Assembly (NCBI RefSeq): GCF_000471905.2 | Contig: NW_006494789.1 | Coordinates: 8,835,116 to 8,899,115, forward strand | Direction: 5' to 3' | Origin: Amborella trichopoda | Lineage: Eukaryota > Streptophyta > Magnoliopsida > Amborellales > Amborellaceae | DNA: 64,000 bases | Shown: one piece after another, positions 1 through 11,204 of the stretch | Position numbering within the stretch: the stretch's first letter is position 1 | Layout of the letters: each line of letters begins with the position of its first letter | The notes under the pieces: model-generated | The model's input: the letters and a program-made list of their open reading frames with translations, nothing else | What the model was told of the DNA's origin: nothing | Database searches by the model: none | Translations under genes and position numbers: made by a program

Positions 1-199
1 AATAAAAATTTGCAACTTTAAAAACAAAAACTTTTATTAGGCCACTTTGTTTTCGGAAAAAAAAATCATATACTTTTCCTTTTTAGAAAAAAAAAAAAAT
101 TTCAAAAGTCCATCTTTTTTCGAAGAAAATCTTTTCCTAAAAAAAAAAACAAAAAGGCCATCTTGCTTCCAAAGAAAAAAGAAAAAAAAAAGAAATCTT

Positions 200-1030
200 A
201 GAGGGTGAGACGAAGGTTACGAACCTGTTGTGAGTCCATGAGAGGAAAAGAGAAGAGAGTAAGAGAGAGAGAGAAATAAAGAGTCATGGATCTACTATGG
301 ATCCTTGTGAAAGTGGGGAGAGAAGAGAGAGGGATGAGATGTGAGAAGAGAGAAGAAAGAAAGTCGCGGGCCCGTGTAAGAGGGAAGAAAGGGAGAGAGG
401 GTAGTGAAGAGAGAATAGAGAAGGGAGAGTAGAGGCACGGGCCTGCTGTGGGCCCATGTGAAAGAGAGGAGAGAGAGAGGAGAGAAATAGAGGATTGTGG
501 GGGGACTGTCACAGGCCCACTGCGAGCCCGTGTGAGAGAGAAGAGAGGGGAGAGGAGACAGAGAAGGGAAAGAAAGAGAGGTACGGACCCATCGTGGGTC
601 AGTGCGAGAGTAAGAGATAGAGGGGAAAGAAGGAAGGAGAAGGGAGAGGAGGTGAGTCATAGGCCCACGGCGGGCCAATGAATAAGGTAGAGAGGGGGAG
701 AAGAAGAGAGGGGAGAGAAGATAGAGAAGGGAGAGAAAGAGAGGTACGAACCCATCATGGGCCCAAGCTAGAGTAAGAGATAGAGGAGGAAGAAGGAAGG
801 AGAAGGGAGAGGAGGTGGTTCATGGGCCCACAGCAGGCCACTGAAGAAGGTAGAGAGAGGGGCAGAGAGAGCAGGGGGACGGAGAGGAGAGAGCACGGAA
901 GCACAGACCGTTGCAGGTTCGAGAGAAAAAGGGAAAAGAGAGAAGAGAGACAGAGAGAAGGAAGAGAAAGAGAAGAGAGAGGAGAGAGAAAGAGAGAAGA
1001 GAGAGAGAGAGAAGAGAAACAATGCACCTA
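200..1030. repeat. GA-rich tandem repeat block with a 163-bp unit
   Basis: A purine-rich block built of GAGA runs broken by GC-rich words such as 'gggcccatcatgggccc'. Two adjacent units are easy to align, 543-705 and 706-868, each carrying 'gagaggggagag', then 'gagaggtacg', 'cccatcrtggg', 'gagagtaagagatagagg' and 'ggagaagggagaggaggt'. Looser copies continue to the left. It occupies the same place in the LTR as the variable array at 19250-19930. Confidence 0.7.
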
Positions 1031-1129
1031 GGCTCAAGTAGGGTCTAGGTGGGCCCCCAGAGGTCCTCTTGAGTGCTACTTAGAGAGAGGGCTTAACCCT
1101 CAAGGTAGGAGGTTGCGGTCTAGGCTTGG

Positions 1130-1400
1130 GTGTGAGTTAACCTAAGTAGGATAGAGTGACTAAGGTGTAGGGCGTAGGGTGGTGTAGGGTAGTCTAGTAT
1201 ATGGGGTATGGTTTGGGGTGGTGTATGGTAGTCTTAGGCTGGTTTAGGGTGTAAGGTGTACGGAGTAGGGAGTAAGGAGTAAGGTGCAGGATCGTATAAG
1301 GCGTAGGATGGTGTAGGGTAGTCTAGGGACTAAGGAGTAGGGAGTTTGAGGTTTGGAACTTGGGAGTTTGAAGTGGGAGATACCCAAGGCTAGTCTCTCT
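1130..1400. repeat. Degenerate GTAGGG-rich block inside the LTR
   Basis: Many irregular words of the type 'gtagggtagt', 'gtgtagggtg' and 'ggagtaaggagt'. Equivalent blocks lie at about 20725-20990 and 38610-38920 in the other two LTR copies. They drift into 'gggagttggaagtgggag' repeats, so this is a fixed part of the LTR. Confidence 0.65.
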
Positions 1401-2693
1401 TTTGCCAAATGTTTCTATCTCCTCTCACTTGAGTTTGAAAATGAGCTACTCAATTTTTTATTGATATTTTAAAACTAGGTTACAAATGACTCAATTTACT
1501 TATATAGAGCATCCATAAAACAAGAGTGGATGCCCAAAACTCATCAAAATTGCTCACAAATAGACAATTAAGTGAATAAAAATAAATTCTTGTTTTTGTC
1601 CAAAATGACCATTTTACCCCTTGACACTTTTGCAAAATGACAACCATCCCTCTTGGAGGGGCCTCATGCCATTGATGTCCATTAATTGGCTTGATTCGGA
1701 TTTTCGAAGTCGATCCCAAAATCCAGCCAACTACATGAACTTTTGAATTTGCAATCACCAATGTAGAATGATTCATCCCATCTTAAGTCTTCTTGTTTTA
1801 TCACAAATTGAAGAAGATTTTGTCACGATCATTTAGCAATAAAAACCATCGGATTTGGTCATTGTTCAATCACTTTCCAAATTAGGGAGGTAGTCGAAAA
1901 ATGGGTTCCAACGACCAAAACACTTGTCTTATTTTACCACAAAATTAAGCGTCTTTCGGTCTCCGATCATACACAAATTCTATATCAAATAGAAGCCCTC
2001 GGAAATACGGTTGCAACAGACCCATATTTGCAACGATCCAATGTCGGAGCTTCAATATATAGCGTCTTGGACAATGCGATGTATCTCTTTAAAAATATGT
2101 AATTCACGTGATTTAAAACTCAACTTCTCTCTAGAAATTGCCCCATCTCGGGCATTGTCATGAGGCATGTTATAAATCAAAATGAGCAGCCCTACAAGAT
2201 CTTGAACGTGCCCAAATTTGAGAGCAAATGGCCTTGAAACAAGCAAGTTATGGCCATTACAAAGTCATCCCAAAATTAGAAGTCACAGTTTCTATAAATG
2301 GAAACTGGTTCACCAAGGTTGCATCAGAACTTGACATTTTGGAATCAATGACTGTGGTTTCACGACCGTCAGAGGCCTCAGTAATAGGGCTCTACTTATA
2401 AGGTACATTTTCAGAATGATAGGACATGGAATTGTTAACCGAGATTCATCCTGATTGGATTTAAACTCATTGGATTGTGACGAAACTTGACAAGTATCCT
2501 TAGGACATTCGAAACTACCCTCTAATGCATTTTGAGGCTGATATGACACTTTTTCGAGTTTACATAACACTAGGCTTATTTCTATTGTGTTTTCGTAGAC
2601 TGCAGGCATTTTTTGTACCCACAGGATCAGGTTGCGACTGGCTCCTTCCTTATTTTTTCGGGGCAATAAGAACATCAAAAATACCATATAACA

Positions 2694-4760
2694 CCGATGG
2701 GTGATTCAGATGATACGTTAAGCCACCCCCGCTTGATATGAAATTTTTGGATAAGGGTTATAATGGCTCAATCATAGGTCCCTGAAAATTTTGGCTTAAC
2801 ATATAGTTCTGAGGACGTCAATCAAGGCATATCTTAACTGACAGTAGATATAGACATGGGTTAAGCGAAGTCCAAAAATTTTTGAAGTTATATCATCCCC
2901 GGACTTTAAAACATATCAGGCTTTCACATGTACTTCTTCAGGGAATTTTCCTTAATACATCAACATATGGCGAGGTTACCCTATTGTTCAATTCATTAGA
3001 ACCCCACATTTTAATTGACTGATCAAAATAATCATTGCTTGTAAGTTAAGTTACCACATTTATGCATAACTAATGTCAAATGCCGAGAAATCAAACATTA
3101 TCTAGTTCCACCATATATCACGGGCATGTCAAGACCTAGAACTTGTCTCAAACGAGAAGGTTTTGATTCTCATGCCAGCCCTGAATATGGTTGTTTGACG
3201 AAATATGAGCATCATATATTCGTCAGTCGTAAGTTATAACATTTAGGGAGTAAATAATGAATAAAAACTCTTTAGGCTCATCAAGAGCTTAATAGGGTGA
3301 ATCCTTAACATATCACATATTTCATTTTATATGAGGCATATCTGAGTAGGTATTATTAAAAACCATACTCGTATCTTATCAACCATGCATTGAGATAATC
3401 ATCCAGCTTGCGTTATTGGCTTTTTTGTGTATCAGTCTCTTCAATCTATCGAGCATTCATTAGAACACACTGTTGGAAGATATTTTTCATCATCGTGGGG
3501 ACCCCGCTTAATAAAAGCCTAGCAAACAGTGGAAATCTCGATAGTCTCATAATAGCCCTAGAACTGGTCAAGATCTTCATGAGGACTCTCAAAAGACTCC
3601 TGCCAAGTTTTGTCACATTCCGACATGTCTAAGGCAATGTAGACTGAGAAACAGTTTCGGCAAAATCGCCCTCTAACAACTTGAAATGAACCTTATAACT
3701 AGAGCTACATTTTCGGTGTCTCAATTTGTTGTGAAACAACCACCACTGGATCCGACACAGTTAAAAACCCCCAAGGGTCAAATTTCAGCTTGAACAGACT
3801 CTCCAGAAAGATATTATAGGCAAAACAGTGAAACAGGAGGAGCTGCACGCTATTCCTGTGCGGCCACCCTGCAACTCCACACCATTGAAGGGATAATGAC
3901 TATCGGTGACTTTCGACACTCATATCTCACTCGTTTGAGGTTGGATCAAGCCCAAATTTTGAGAGCATGTTCGTCTCATCAAGATAAACGTTTCGATATG
4001 TGGCACACCCCGGGATAATGCCCGAGCGTGAAGAAAAGATAGACAGAAGTTGACGATCCGTGAAGAAAGTGCAGGAAGTTCAGCAGTGTCATGCCTCGCT
4101 CGAGCGGCCATATCATGCCGCTCGCAAGCCCGATCGATGTGAGACTAATTCCATCGCATGAGTAAGGTCACCCGAACCTCGTACATGATGAACGGTCTGA
4201 TTCTACACACGAAGTCGACGAAGCGACTACAAATTCTATTGCTGGAATTCCAAATTTCGACCAAAATTTTGAAGTTGCAAAATATATGATCGGGCCAGGA
4301 ATGGAGCTGCGTTTTTTGCCCCGCGATCGTGACGGCATGCTCAGTGTACTCCAATGAAGAAATCACAAAAAAAATCAAGGAACGAGTACACAATCGATCC
4401 GAAGTTTCAAGATTCATTCAAATTTCAAGTCACATGATTGTGCCCTAAAAACACAATCCATGGCTCGAAGTTAGTATCAAATCGATCGTCATGTCGAGCC
4501 CCACAAGAAAACAATCATCTTTCGATCAACCGAGCATCAGTATGACCCCAGATCATCCATGCAAGATCACGCAAGTTCTAAGGCAACATAAGGACTAATC
4601 TGAAATTCCACAAATTGTTAGGAAGAGGCAAATTTGTTATTTTGCACCCTATTTTCTAGTTTCTTTTAATTCAATTTAATCTTAATTTCCAGCAATTAGG
4701 GTTACTTTTGATCATCCACTCATGTTTGGGGCAAATTTTATATATACATCGTACCATCAT
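2694..4760. other. Unclassified intergenic DNA, no gene seen
   Basis: About 2 kb of moderate-GC DNA without a long reading frame. Its texture (long stretches without low complexity, words such as 'caagcccaaattttgagagcatg') resembles LTR sequence, but I could not pair it with another copy in the window, nor find a TG/CA boundary with a primer site. Confidence 0.4.
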
Positions 4761-4989
4761 TGTACGCAAAGGACTAATCCCTCACAAAAAAAGAGAGTTT
4801 TTACTTAATACAGTTTCTCTTTCTTCTCATTGTTGTGTCATGTTTGGCGAGAGAGAGTAAGGTGAGAGAAACTTTTGCATCGGTACCCTCAGGCTTGAGG
4901 TAAATCTTCTCTCTCTTTCTTTTTTTTGCCTTTTCTTCTCTCTCTTCCTCCCCTTTCCTTCTTCCTCTTCTCCGTCTGAGCTCCTCTCA

Positions 4990-5640
4990 AAGACCATGCA
5001 TGGCAGTGGCAATGCGGTGCATGCCTCTCCTGCAGTCTCACAGGTCGCTCATGGCGATGGCAGTGCCATGTGTGAGCTTCCTTCTCTCTCTGTTTTATTC
5101 TCTATCTCCCTGCAAGACTGGCAGACGACGCTGCTCATTGTCGTCCGTAGACATATCCTCGATGTCTCAGAGAGGAACGCGGGTAGCAAACTTATTGCCG
5201 TCCGAGAGGGCTTGAACTTGTCATTATTGTAGGCGGCAATGCCCATCATCGTCAACAAAGGGTCGCAGCAATACCCCTCGTCGCGCGCGCTCTGTCCGCA
5301 CCTTTCTGCTCCCGTCGCCGTGTGCTCACAAGACACAGCTGTCGCGCGACTTGTGAGAAGTTATCGTCGTACACTTCGTCAGAAGCTATCGCCATCCGCA
5401 AGGGACGTGTTGTCTTCTCTCATAGCCAACAGCAATGCTTATTGCCATCGGTGGGCTCCTCTCATATTCTGCATCTAGCGTTGTGTGTCTTGTGGGGAGA
5501 TATCGTCATGAGCCTCACCAGAAGCCATCATCACCCGGAATGGGCACAACGTCTTCTCATGATGCCAACGGAGATGCCCATTGCCGTCTGGGTTCTTCCC
5601 CCTCCGCTACCTCGCTCTCTTTTCTCTCTCTTTCCTTCTC
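4990..5640. repeat. Irregular GCC/GTC-rich array (ATCGCC / ATTGCCGTC words)
   Basis: The GC content rises sharply, and a short core recurs every 25-60 bases in varying forms: 'attgccgtccgagagggc', 'cccatcatcgtcaac', 'gttatcgtcgtacac', 'gctatcgccatccgc', 'cttattgccatcggtggg', 'gatatcgtcatgagcc', 'cccattgccgtctggg'. It lies just to the right of a CT-rich stretch (4890-4980). Frames of 60-115 codons cross it on both strands, but none resembles a known protein. It may be the GC-rich part of an LTR; a similar array is at 40700-41290. Confidence 0.45.
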
Positions 5641-5659
5641 TTCACTCTTTTCTCTCCTC

Positions 5660-6250
5660 ACTTAATTGAGGGTGAACTTAATCTAGCATCGCCACATCGG
5701 CCTCGGTTTCAAGTAGTATTGCTGCCGTGCTGGTCCTGAGTACCATGCCCGTCTTGCTGCCACTCCAAGTCGGTCACTGTCCGGCTATCAAGTTAGTCTC
5801 GTCCCTTCATCAAGTTATCTTCTCTTTTCGACCTTCGCTCGAACCTTCCACTTCATCACTCTAAACCTCTCACATTCTTAGCCACACGAATGTGCATTGC
5901 CCTAAGACAAGGGTGGGTCATTTTGACTCACTTGTCTTGCAAATTAACCATAGAAGTGTTGTACAGGAAAATAAGGGTGGGTCATTTTGATTCACTTGTC
6001 TTGGTATACCTGCCCTTGCTCTTTAGCAAGGTTCCGAGAGAGCGATCTCAAATCCTGGGTTCACTAGAAACCCGAGATACGTGCCGCCAGATCACCTAGA
6101 TCTGGAGGGCAAGATCGAGGCACCTAACGCTTACACTTAGTCTCATATGTGACTAAAAGACATATCAACCCTTTCAAATCATGTCTTCTAGGGATTTTCT
6201 CATCGAGTTTGCATATCCTTATAGAGCGTGTGTTGAAATCTTATGAATGT
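5660..6250. other. Intergenic DNA with a 30-base direct repeat
   Basis: The sequence 'agggtgggtcattttga' with its following 'tcacttgtcttg' occurs at 5910-5939 and again at 5974-6003, 64 bases apart, with one mismatch. Apart from this the interval shows no gene-like frame and no element boundary. Confidence 0.5.
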
Positions 6251-7125
6251 ATATATGACCTCCGCTGTCACTTGTACCAACAGCCCCTTCAACCATTATG
6301 TTCCCATTTTATTCATCATTTAATAATTTTTTAAAATAGAGTCTCCACTTTTTGTTGACGTCATCATCCTTTATCAAGACCATTTGCTCCTCACTCTTAA
6401 TGTGTTTAATATGGTTTAGATCTGTATACTTTTTCTCTCTTGTTTTTTCTAATTTAAAGATATTTTTTTTACCTTCTCTTGTTTCCAGTTTATTGTGTAA
6501 ACTATCATATGCCTTAAGTTTAGCTTTACTTACTATTTGTTTAGCATTTTTTTTTCCATTTTTATATTTTTCTAAGGTTTGATTGTTTCTATTACATTGC
6601 CAAGTTTTATAAGATGATCATTTTTCACTAATGGCATTATAAACCTCATAATTCCACCACCAAGTTTCTTTATCGAAGTTTCTTTTCCATCTAGATTCAC
6701 CTAAAATGTTTTTTACCACTTTCTTGATACATTCAACCATCTCATTCCATATTACATTGACATTATGTTCAAAGTTTCATTTTCTTTCTTCAACTAATTT
6801 ATCCCTAAATAAGTCAACTTTCTCATTTTTTTAAATTCCACCACCTAGTTCTTGGATGCTCATTACTTTCACCCCTTCTCCTCCATGTCTTTATGCAGAC
6901 GTCCATGACCACTAACCTATGTTTGGTAGTCAAATTCTCTCTTGGGATAACCTTGCAGTCTTTACATGATGGTCGATCTGCTTTCTTAACTAGGAAGAGG
7001 TCTATCTGGCTTTTATGTGTTCCACTTTTGTAGGTTATTAAATGTTCGTCTCGCTTTTTAAAGTAAGTGTTTGGTATTGCTAGGTCATAAGCCATAGTAA
7101 TAGCAACCAAAATGTTCTTTGAGTT
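6250..7125 (-). mobile_element. LINE ORF2 remnant (endonuclease C-terminus and linker)
   Basis: On the minus strand, 7110-6823 encodes the C-terminal part of an endonuclease/exonuclease/phosphatase domain of the kind found in plant LINEs: 'FKKRDEHLITYKSG', 'SQIDLFLVKKADR', 'CKDCKVIP', 'TTKHRLVVMDV', ending 'RTRWWNLKK'. After a stop the same protein family continues to the left, with 'WKRNFDKETWWWN', 'NAISEK', 'AKQIVSKAKLKAYD' and, near 6340, 'QMVLIKDDDVNKKWRLYF'. At least two in-frame stops are visible and the reverse transcriptase core is absent, so this is a dead fragment. In this family the order is endonuclease, linker, reverse transcriptase, which matches the minus orientation. Assignment to the RTE-like rather than the L1 branch is a guess. 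Confidence 0.8.
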
Positions 7126-7196
7126 CTATCTAGTTAGATTCTCATAGAAATTCTACTAAACAAATTTAATGCATCTATTGTTACACACTTAATAGT

Positions 7197-7256
7197 AACA
7201 AATCTAACATGCAAATAACAAATCTAACATGCAAATAACAAATCTAACATGCAAAT
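7197..7256 (+). repeat. 20-bp unit repeated three times
   Basis: The unit 'aacaaatctaacatgcaaat' occurs three times head to tail (7197-7216, 7217-7236, 7237-7256) with no mismatch. It lies about 70 bases beyond the LINE remnant. It is an ordinary microduplication. Confidence 0.9.
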
Positions 7257-7259
7257 GAC

Positions 7260-10040
7260 ATCTAAATGGGCTCCCTACAACATTATGCCCAAGTATATAT
7301 TTCCTTCTCCTTGTTTGTTTTCTGTTAAACCTATATTAATAATACGTAAAAGTAAAAGGGGAAAGTAATGAACTTTCTCACCACTAAATTAGCCACCGAA
7401 TAGGCACGAAAATACACAACTACAAGAAAAGCTTGCTGGAAATCAACCAAGTTTCCTGCACAGGAAGCACCTCAAGGATTTTGGGTCAGAGGAAAACCAA
7501 TGGGTAATGGTGTAAACAGTGAGGCTCAACAGTAGTTTCTTTCATAAGGACCTTATTAGGGTTTTGGGTGCTCCCTTGTGATCAAGACACCTTATTTGTA
7601 GAGAAATAGAGATGAATTATGGGTAATATGAGAGATATTAGAACGACATAGCTTTCTCTCCCACCCATGCCTCTTTAAAGCCGCAATGTTCCGATGGGTG
7701 AATGTTCAGGAATGGGCTTTCCTTTTGCTTTCTAAAAACTTGGCAAAATGGGTATGTGTAATAATATTATAATAAGCTTAAGGGTTTTTGGTTATTAAAA
7801 ATAAATATTTTAAAAAATAGAAAACATTGAGAAAAATAAATCATGCCAACAAATTATTGGTCTTTAGAGGATGTCTTGGGTATTATTGTTTAAAAAAGTC
7901 ATAGAACCAACTTAGAATCACCGGAATGAGCTTAGATCTAGTGTGTTACTACGCCAATTCTCACCAGACTCAGGAAAGCTGGCCTAATAACCCTTGGCAG
8001 ATAGGAAAAGCAATAAAAAAACAACTTTCTTGCATGTTATTTTAACTTACTTGGATCAAATAATCATCTCCTATAAAACAACCAACCCCCCCCCCCCCCC
8101 TTCCCCCTCCCCCTCCCCCCTTCCCCCCGGGTCCTTAAAAAAAAAAAACCCACACTCCCTCCAATAGATGGAGTTGAGGATCAGTTTTAGATAAAAAACG
8201 AGAGTCGATTAATTTTTTATCTTTGATTTTGCACCGGTTTTTGCATCAAATTTTCATGTTTTATGAACTTTAGACTCTCGATCAGCTACTCTTTATTTTC
8301 TCCTTGTATTTCTCAATGGGACAAATTTGAAAGTTCTGTTATTTCATCCATGAGTCCTCTAACAGGGGCCAGAGAATTTTGTTCATCAAATAAAAGATTG
8401 GAGAGGTCTACACAAGGTTTGTCTTTTTGCCCTTGAGGTTCAGAGTTTCAAGCCATAATGTCTTTGGGTATTTTGATTTAGAACAGGTTAGTTGGACTCA
8501 ACCAGTGTTTTATTTTTCAAATAATATTTGTATCTATTTTAAATTTTTTTTGCTTGGTTCCCAATTTTCCTGAAAACGTGGCTCGCATTTTCGAAAAAAT
8601 CCTAAATTTTGTGACTTATGTTGAATCTTTATGTTTATTTGTTCTAGGTTTTGTACGAAGGGCTTTAAAATAAATTTTACGTTAATATTTTTCTTAAATT
8701 CTAATGAAAAGAATTTCTTTGGTTGGTTTTCTACTTTTCTCTAAATTTTTTAAAAATCATAAATTATTGAAAATATTTTTTTATTTTTTTCCTTGATTTC
8801 TAATGAAATCAAACTTTTTGCTTGGTTCGTATTGTTTTTTAGAAAAATTTTGTAAATTTTCAATAAATTTTATTTAATTGTAATAATTAAATATTCATTT
8901 TGTTAGGGTTTCTACTCTAGAATGCGTTACAACTAATTCAGATCATATTTTTGTTGATTTTTCCTTGTTCTTATTGGAACTAATTTTTCAAGTACGATTC
9001 ACTATTTTTCTGATAATATGCCTTAGATTTTTTATTTTTTTAGTAAAAATTATGTTTATTTGTGTTAAATGATTTATATATATTCTTATGTTGCCTTTCC
9101 CTTATTTTTAATATAATCATTATTATTTTTTCTTGGTTTTATATTATCTCAAAAAAAAGCTCAATTTTTCTAACTATTGTTTTATACAATTTTTTTATTT
9201 TAATTTATATTAATTAACAATTAAACAGTGTGTATAATTTATCTCAATTATTCAGTCATATTTTTCTTTTTTAATTATAAATATTTTGTATTTGCCAAAA
9301 TACATATATTCATAAAAAAATGTAATATTACGAAAACACAAATTCAAGTTTGCCCTTGTTTGGGGTTATGAACCATGGACAACAGAGACATTTGGTAAGT
9401 TAAGAACTCGAGCCTTGGGTACTTCAGGCTAGCAAGAGGGGATACCATGGCCAGGTATAGTCCACCTGATTCCTAAGACCTCAAAAACCATACTAGTTCC
9501 ACAATTGATGAGGCGATGGTCGGGATGAAGCTCATTGCTTTTTATATTCAAATTATAAGTTTTGACTCGATTAAATATTTATTGGCATTTAATTGATCCT
9601 ACAGATGTCATTGTTGAGATTGACAACATTGTAGGCACTCAGATGCATCAACTCCTGAGGCTCACACCGCTCTAATAGTTTCATCAAAAAATGCAAAATG
9701 TTTCACAATTTTTCACAAATGGTTATTTTAATGTTTAAATTTTTTGAATATTCTTTTACAAACTCAGGGGGGCCGAAGTGGACCAAAGCGGTCAAAGTTG
9801 GTTGGTTGATTGAGTCGACTTGGAAACTGCGCATGATGGCTAACAATGTTTAAAATTGACATCTTATACACACGGTACATTTAATCTTATGGCAAGAATC
9901 AAGTGCCTTTAGATCCTTTATAAGCATAAAGTATGGAAAATAAAAAGATTACAAGTTATATATTTATGCTATTGAAATAATGCACACTTCAAAAACCCAT
10001 AAAAAAAAAGTTGTTCTTATGCTAAAAAAATGCTTAAATT
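7260..10040. other. AT-rich intergenic DNA, no gene seen
   Basis: A long AT-rich stretch with no supported coding region. A run of 16 or more C followed by C/T mixtures lies at about 8087-8130, next to a poly-A run at about 8140, and may be an assembly-sensitive point. Between 8500 and 9350 short T-rich words such as 'ttttttctt' and 'cttggttc' recur without a fixed period. Confidence 0.5.
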
Positions 10041-10049
10041 GATCATCCT

Positions 10050-10440
10050 AATCTTGAGATGTATAGATACGAAGCTAAAAAGATATCAATTTATGACAAT
10101 AATGCATCTTGTAAAACACTATCTTACTATCTATTTTCAAAATTTGAAATATCTATATAGATTTATTCAAGGAAAAAGTTTATAAAACGTGTCGACATTA
10201 TTTGTAGAAGTAAGTGCAAATAAAAAAACATTGAAAAAGCTTGCATGGTCACTTTTAAATTCTCCAATTGATTATCTTAACCTTGATATATATAGATGTG
10301 AAAGAAAAAATGAATTTCAAGTCCTAAAAATACTTCATCTTGTAACACATTATCTAGATTGTCTATGTTCAAGATTTTGGAGTGCTCATAGATTGATTAG
10401 ATTTGCACTATTTTTGGAGCTTTGAATTTCATTATAGAGA
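10050..10440 (+). repeat. Dispersed repeat, two adjacent diverged copies
   Basis: Two related segments lie side by side. One (about 10050-10165) carries 'aatgcatcttgtaaaacac' and 'tctattttcaaaatttg'; the other (about 10270-10440) carries 'catcttgtaacacattatc' and 'tttttggagctttgaattt'. A third copy is found at about 51487-51590 inside the MIP2 intron. The 78-codon frame across the second copy is probably accidental because it is not kept in the others. Confidence 0.55.
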
Positions 10441-11050
10441 TGAAATATGAAAATACAATTAATTGTATTTATAAAGAATTGGAAATAACCACAATGGAAT
10501 CACTCCATACTCTCTCGCCCACTTAGGCATGATAATTTATGCTATTGTTTCCTATATTAGGTCTTCTTATATAAATATTTATCTCCATAATAGAAAAGTA
10601 TATCTTATTAAAATCAATCTCTCTCTCTCTATCATCCACATCATATTAATAAAGAGTATCTATCACTTTCTTCTCACATTCTACTTATCTCTTTCCCAAA
10701 GATTGGTATAGAGCTATGATCTCTCTCGTATTAGAAAATGTATATCTGCTAATATCAATGACATGTTTTAATAATTAGATAAAATAAATTTTGTTTATTA
10801 TTTAAACTTCAAATAGAACGTTCGTAAAATATGACCATGTATAAATTAATTCAAAGCAATACTTAAGAAATTTAAAAAAAAAAAATTGCATATATTGGGA
10901 AGAGAAAAGTTTCTCTTACCTTTAAAGATTAAAATAATATGATCCTCTATATTATGAAGAGAACTGTAATTTGGACCTTGAGGTTTCAAACAAACCTACA
11001 TGAATGGGGAGAAAGGGAGCCCTGGCTACCAGTGGAAAGTTTTGGACCAT
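10441..11050. other. AT-rich intergenic DNA, no gene seen
   Basis: AT-rich sequence with a CT microsatellite at about 10618-10632 and poly-A at about 10873-10886. No reading frame with recognisable content. Confidence 0.5.
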
Positions 11051-11059
11051 CGCAGAACA

Positions 11060-11185
11060 GGCTTTGAACTGGATTATGATCCTAAAAAAAATTTCCACTT
11101 TAAACTACATTCAAAGAAGGGGAATCCCACTGCCAAATATATGCCCCATGTGTAAAGAAGGAGAGGCATCTTGGCAACCACGGGT
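11060..11185 (+). mobile_element. LINE fragment: zinc-binding region after the reverse transcriptase
   Basis: A 66-codon frame on the plus strand contains 'LKKISTLNYIQRRGIPLP' followed by 'NICPMCKEGEAS'. This matches the layout of the zf-RVT domain found downstream of reverse transcriptase in plant LINEs: a leucine-rich 'T..N.QRR' stretch, then a C-x2-C pair and 'E(E)S' before the second metal-binding pair. The remainder ('DHLFLHC' in the family) is not present, so only the first half of the module is left. Confidence 0.5.
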
Positions 11186-11204
11186 CAAACTTGATCCAAA
11201 TTAG

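Larger units (their letters stand above)
1..2693 (-). mobile_element. LTR (partial copy 1) of the Tat/Ogre-like large element family
   Basis: From about 200 to 2693 the sequence follows, in the same order, the long terminal repeat read in full at 18795-22461: a GA-rich block, a GTAGGG-rich block, a stretch turning from 'gggagtttgaagtgggag' into AT-rich DNA, and a common end in 'catcaaaaata' followed by 'TAACA'. Read on the minus strand the LTR starts TGTTA at 2693. The left end lies outside the window or is unrecognisable in the A-rich first 200 bases. No polypurine tract or primer-binding site is evident to the right of 2693, so this may be a solo LTR or one end of another member. It is clearly diverged from the copies further right, so it is old. 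No genes; the frames through the GA-rich part are low-complexity artefacts. Confidence 0.6.

Noticed and set aside
198-1037. Several overlapping frames of 69-127 codons rich in S, L, P and R/E
   Set aside because: They only mirror the GA-rich repeat on both strands, and their composition is pure low complexity.
1140-1400. GTAGGG-rich stretch as an interstitial telomere array
   Set aside because: Plant telomeres are TTTAGGG; the words here are irregular and belong to the LTR, as the two other copies show.
5049-5669. Frames of 60-115 codons on both strands in the GC-rich block
   Set aside because: They result from the GCC/GTC array, with no family resemblance and no codon preference for one strand.
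7197-7256. Three 20-base repeats as a CRISPR-like array
   Set aside because: There are no spacers, the units abut, and the genome is a plant.
8087-8165. Poly-C and C/T run as a regulatory or G-quadruplex element
   Set aside because: It is a simple homopolymer next to poly-A without context; it may be a sequencing artefact.
10189-10425. 78-codon frame as a small gene
   Set aside because: It covers a dispersed repeat whose other copies do not keep the frame.
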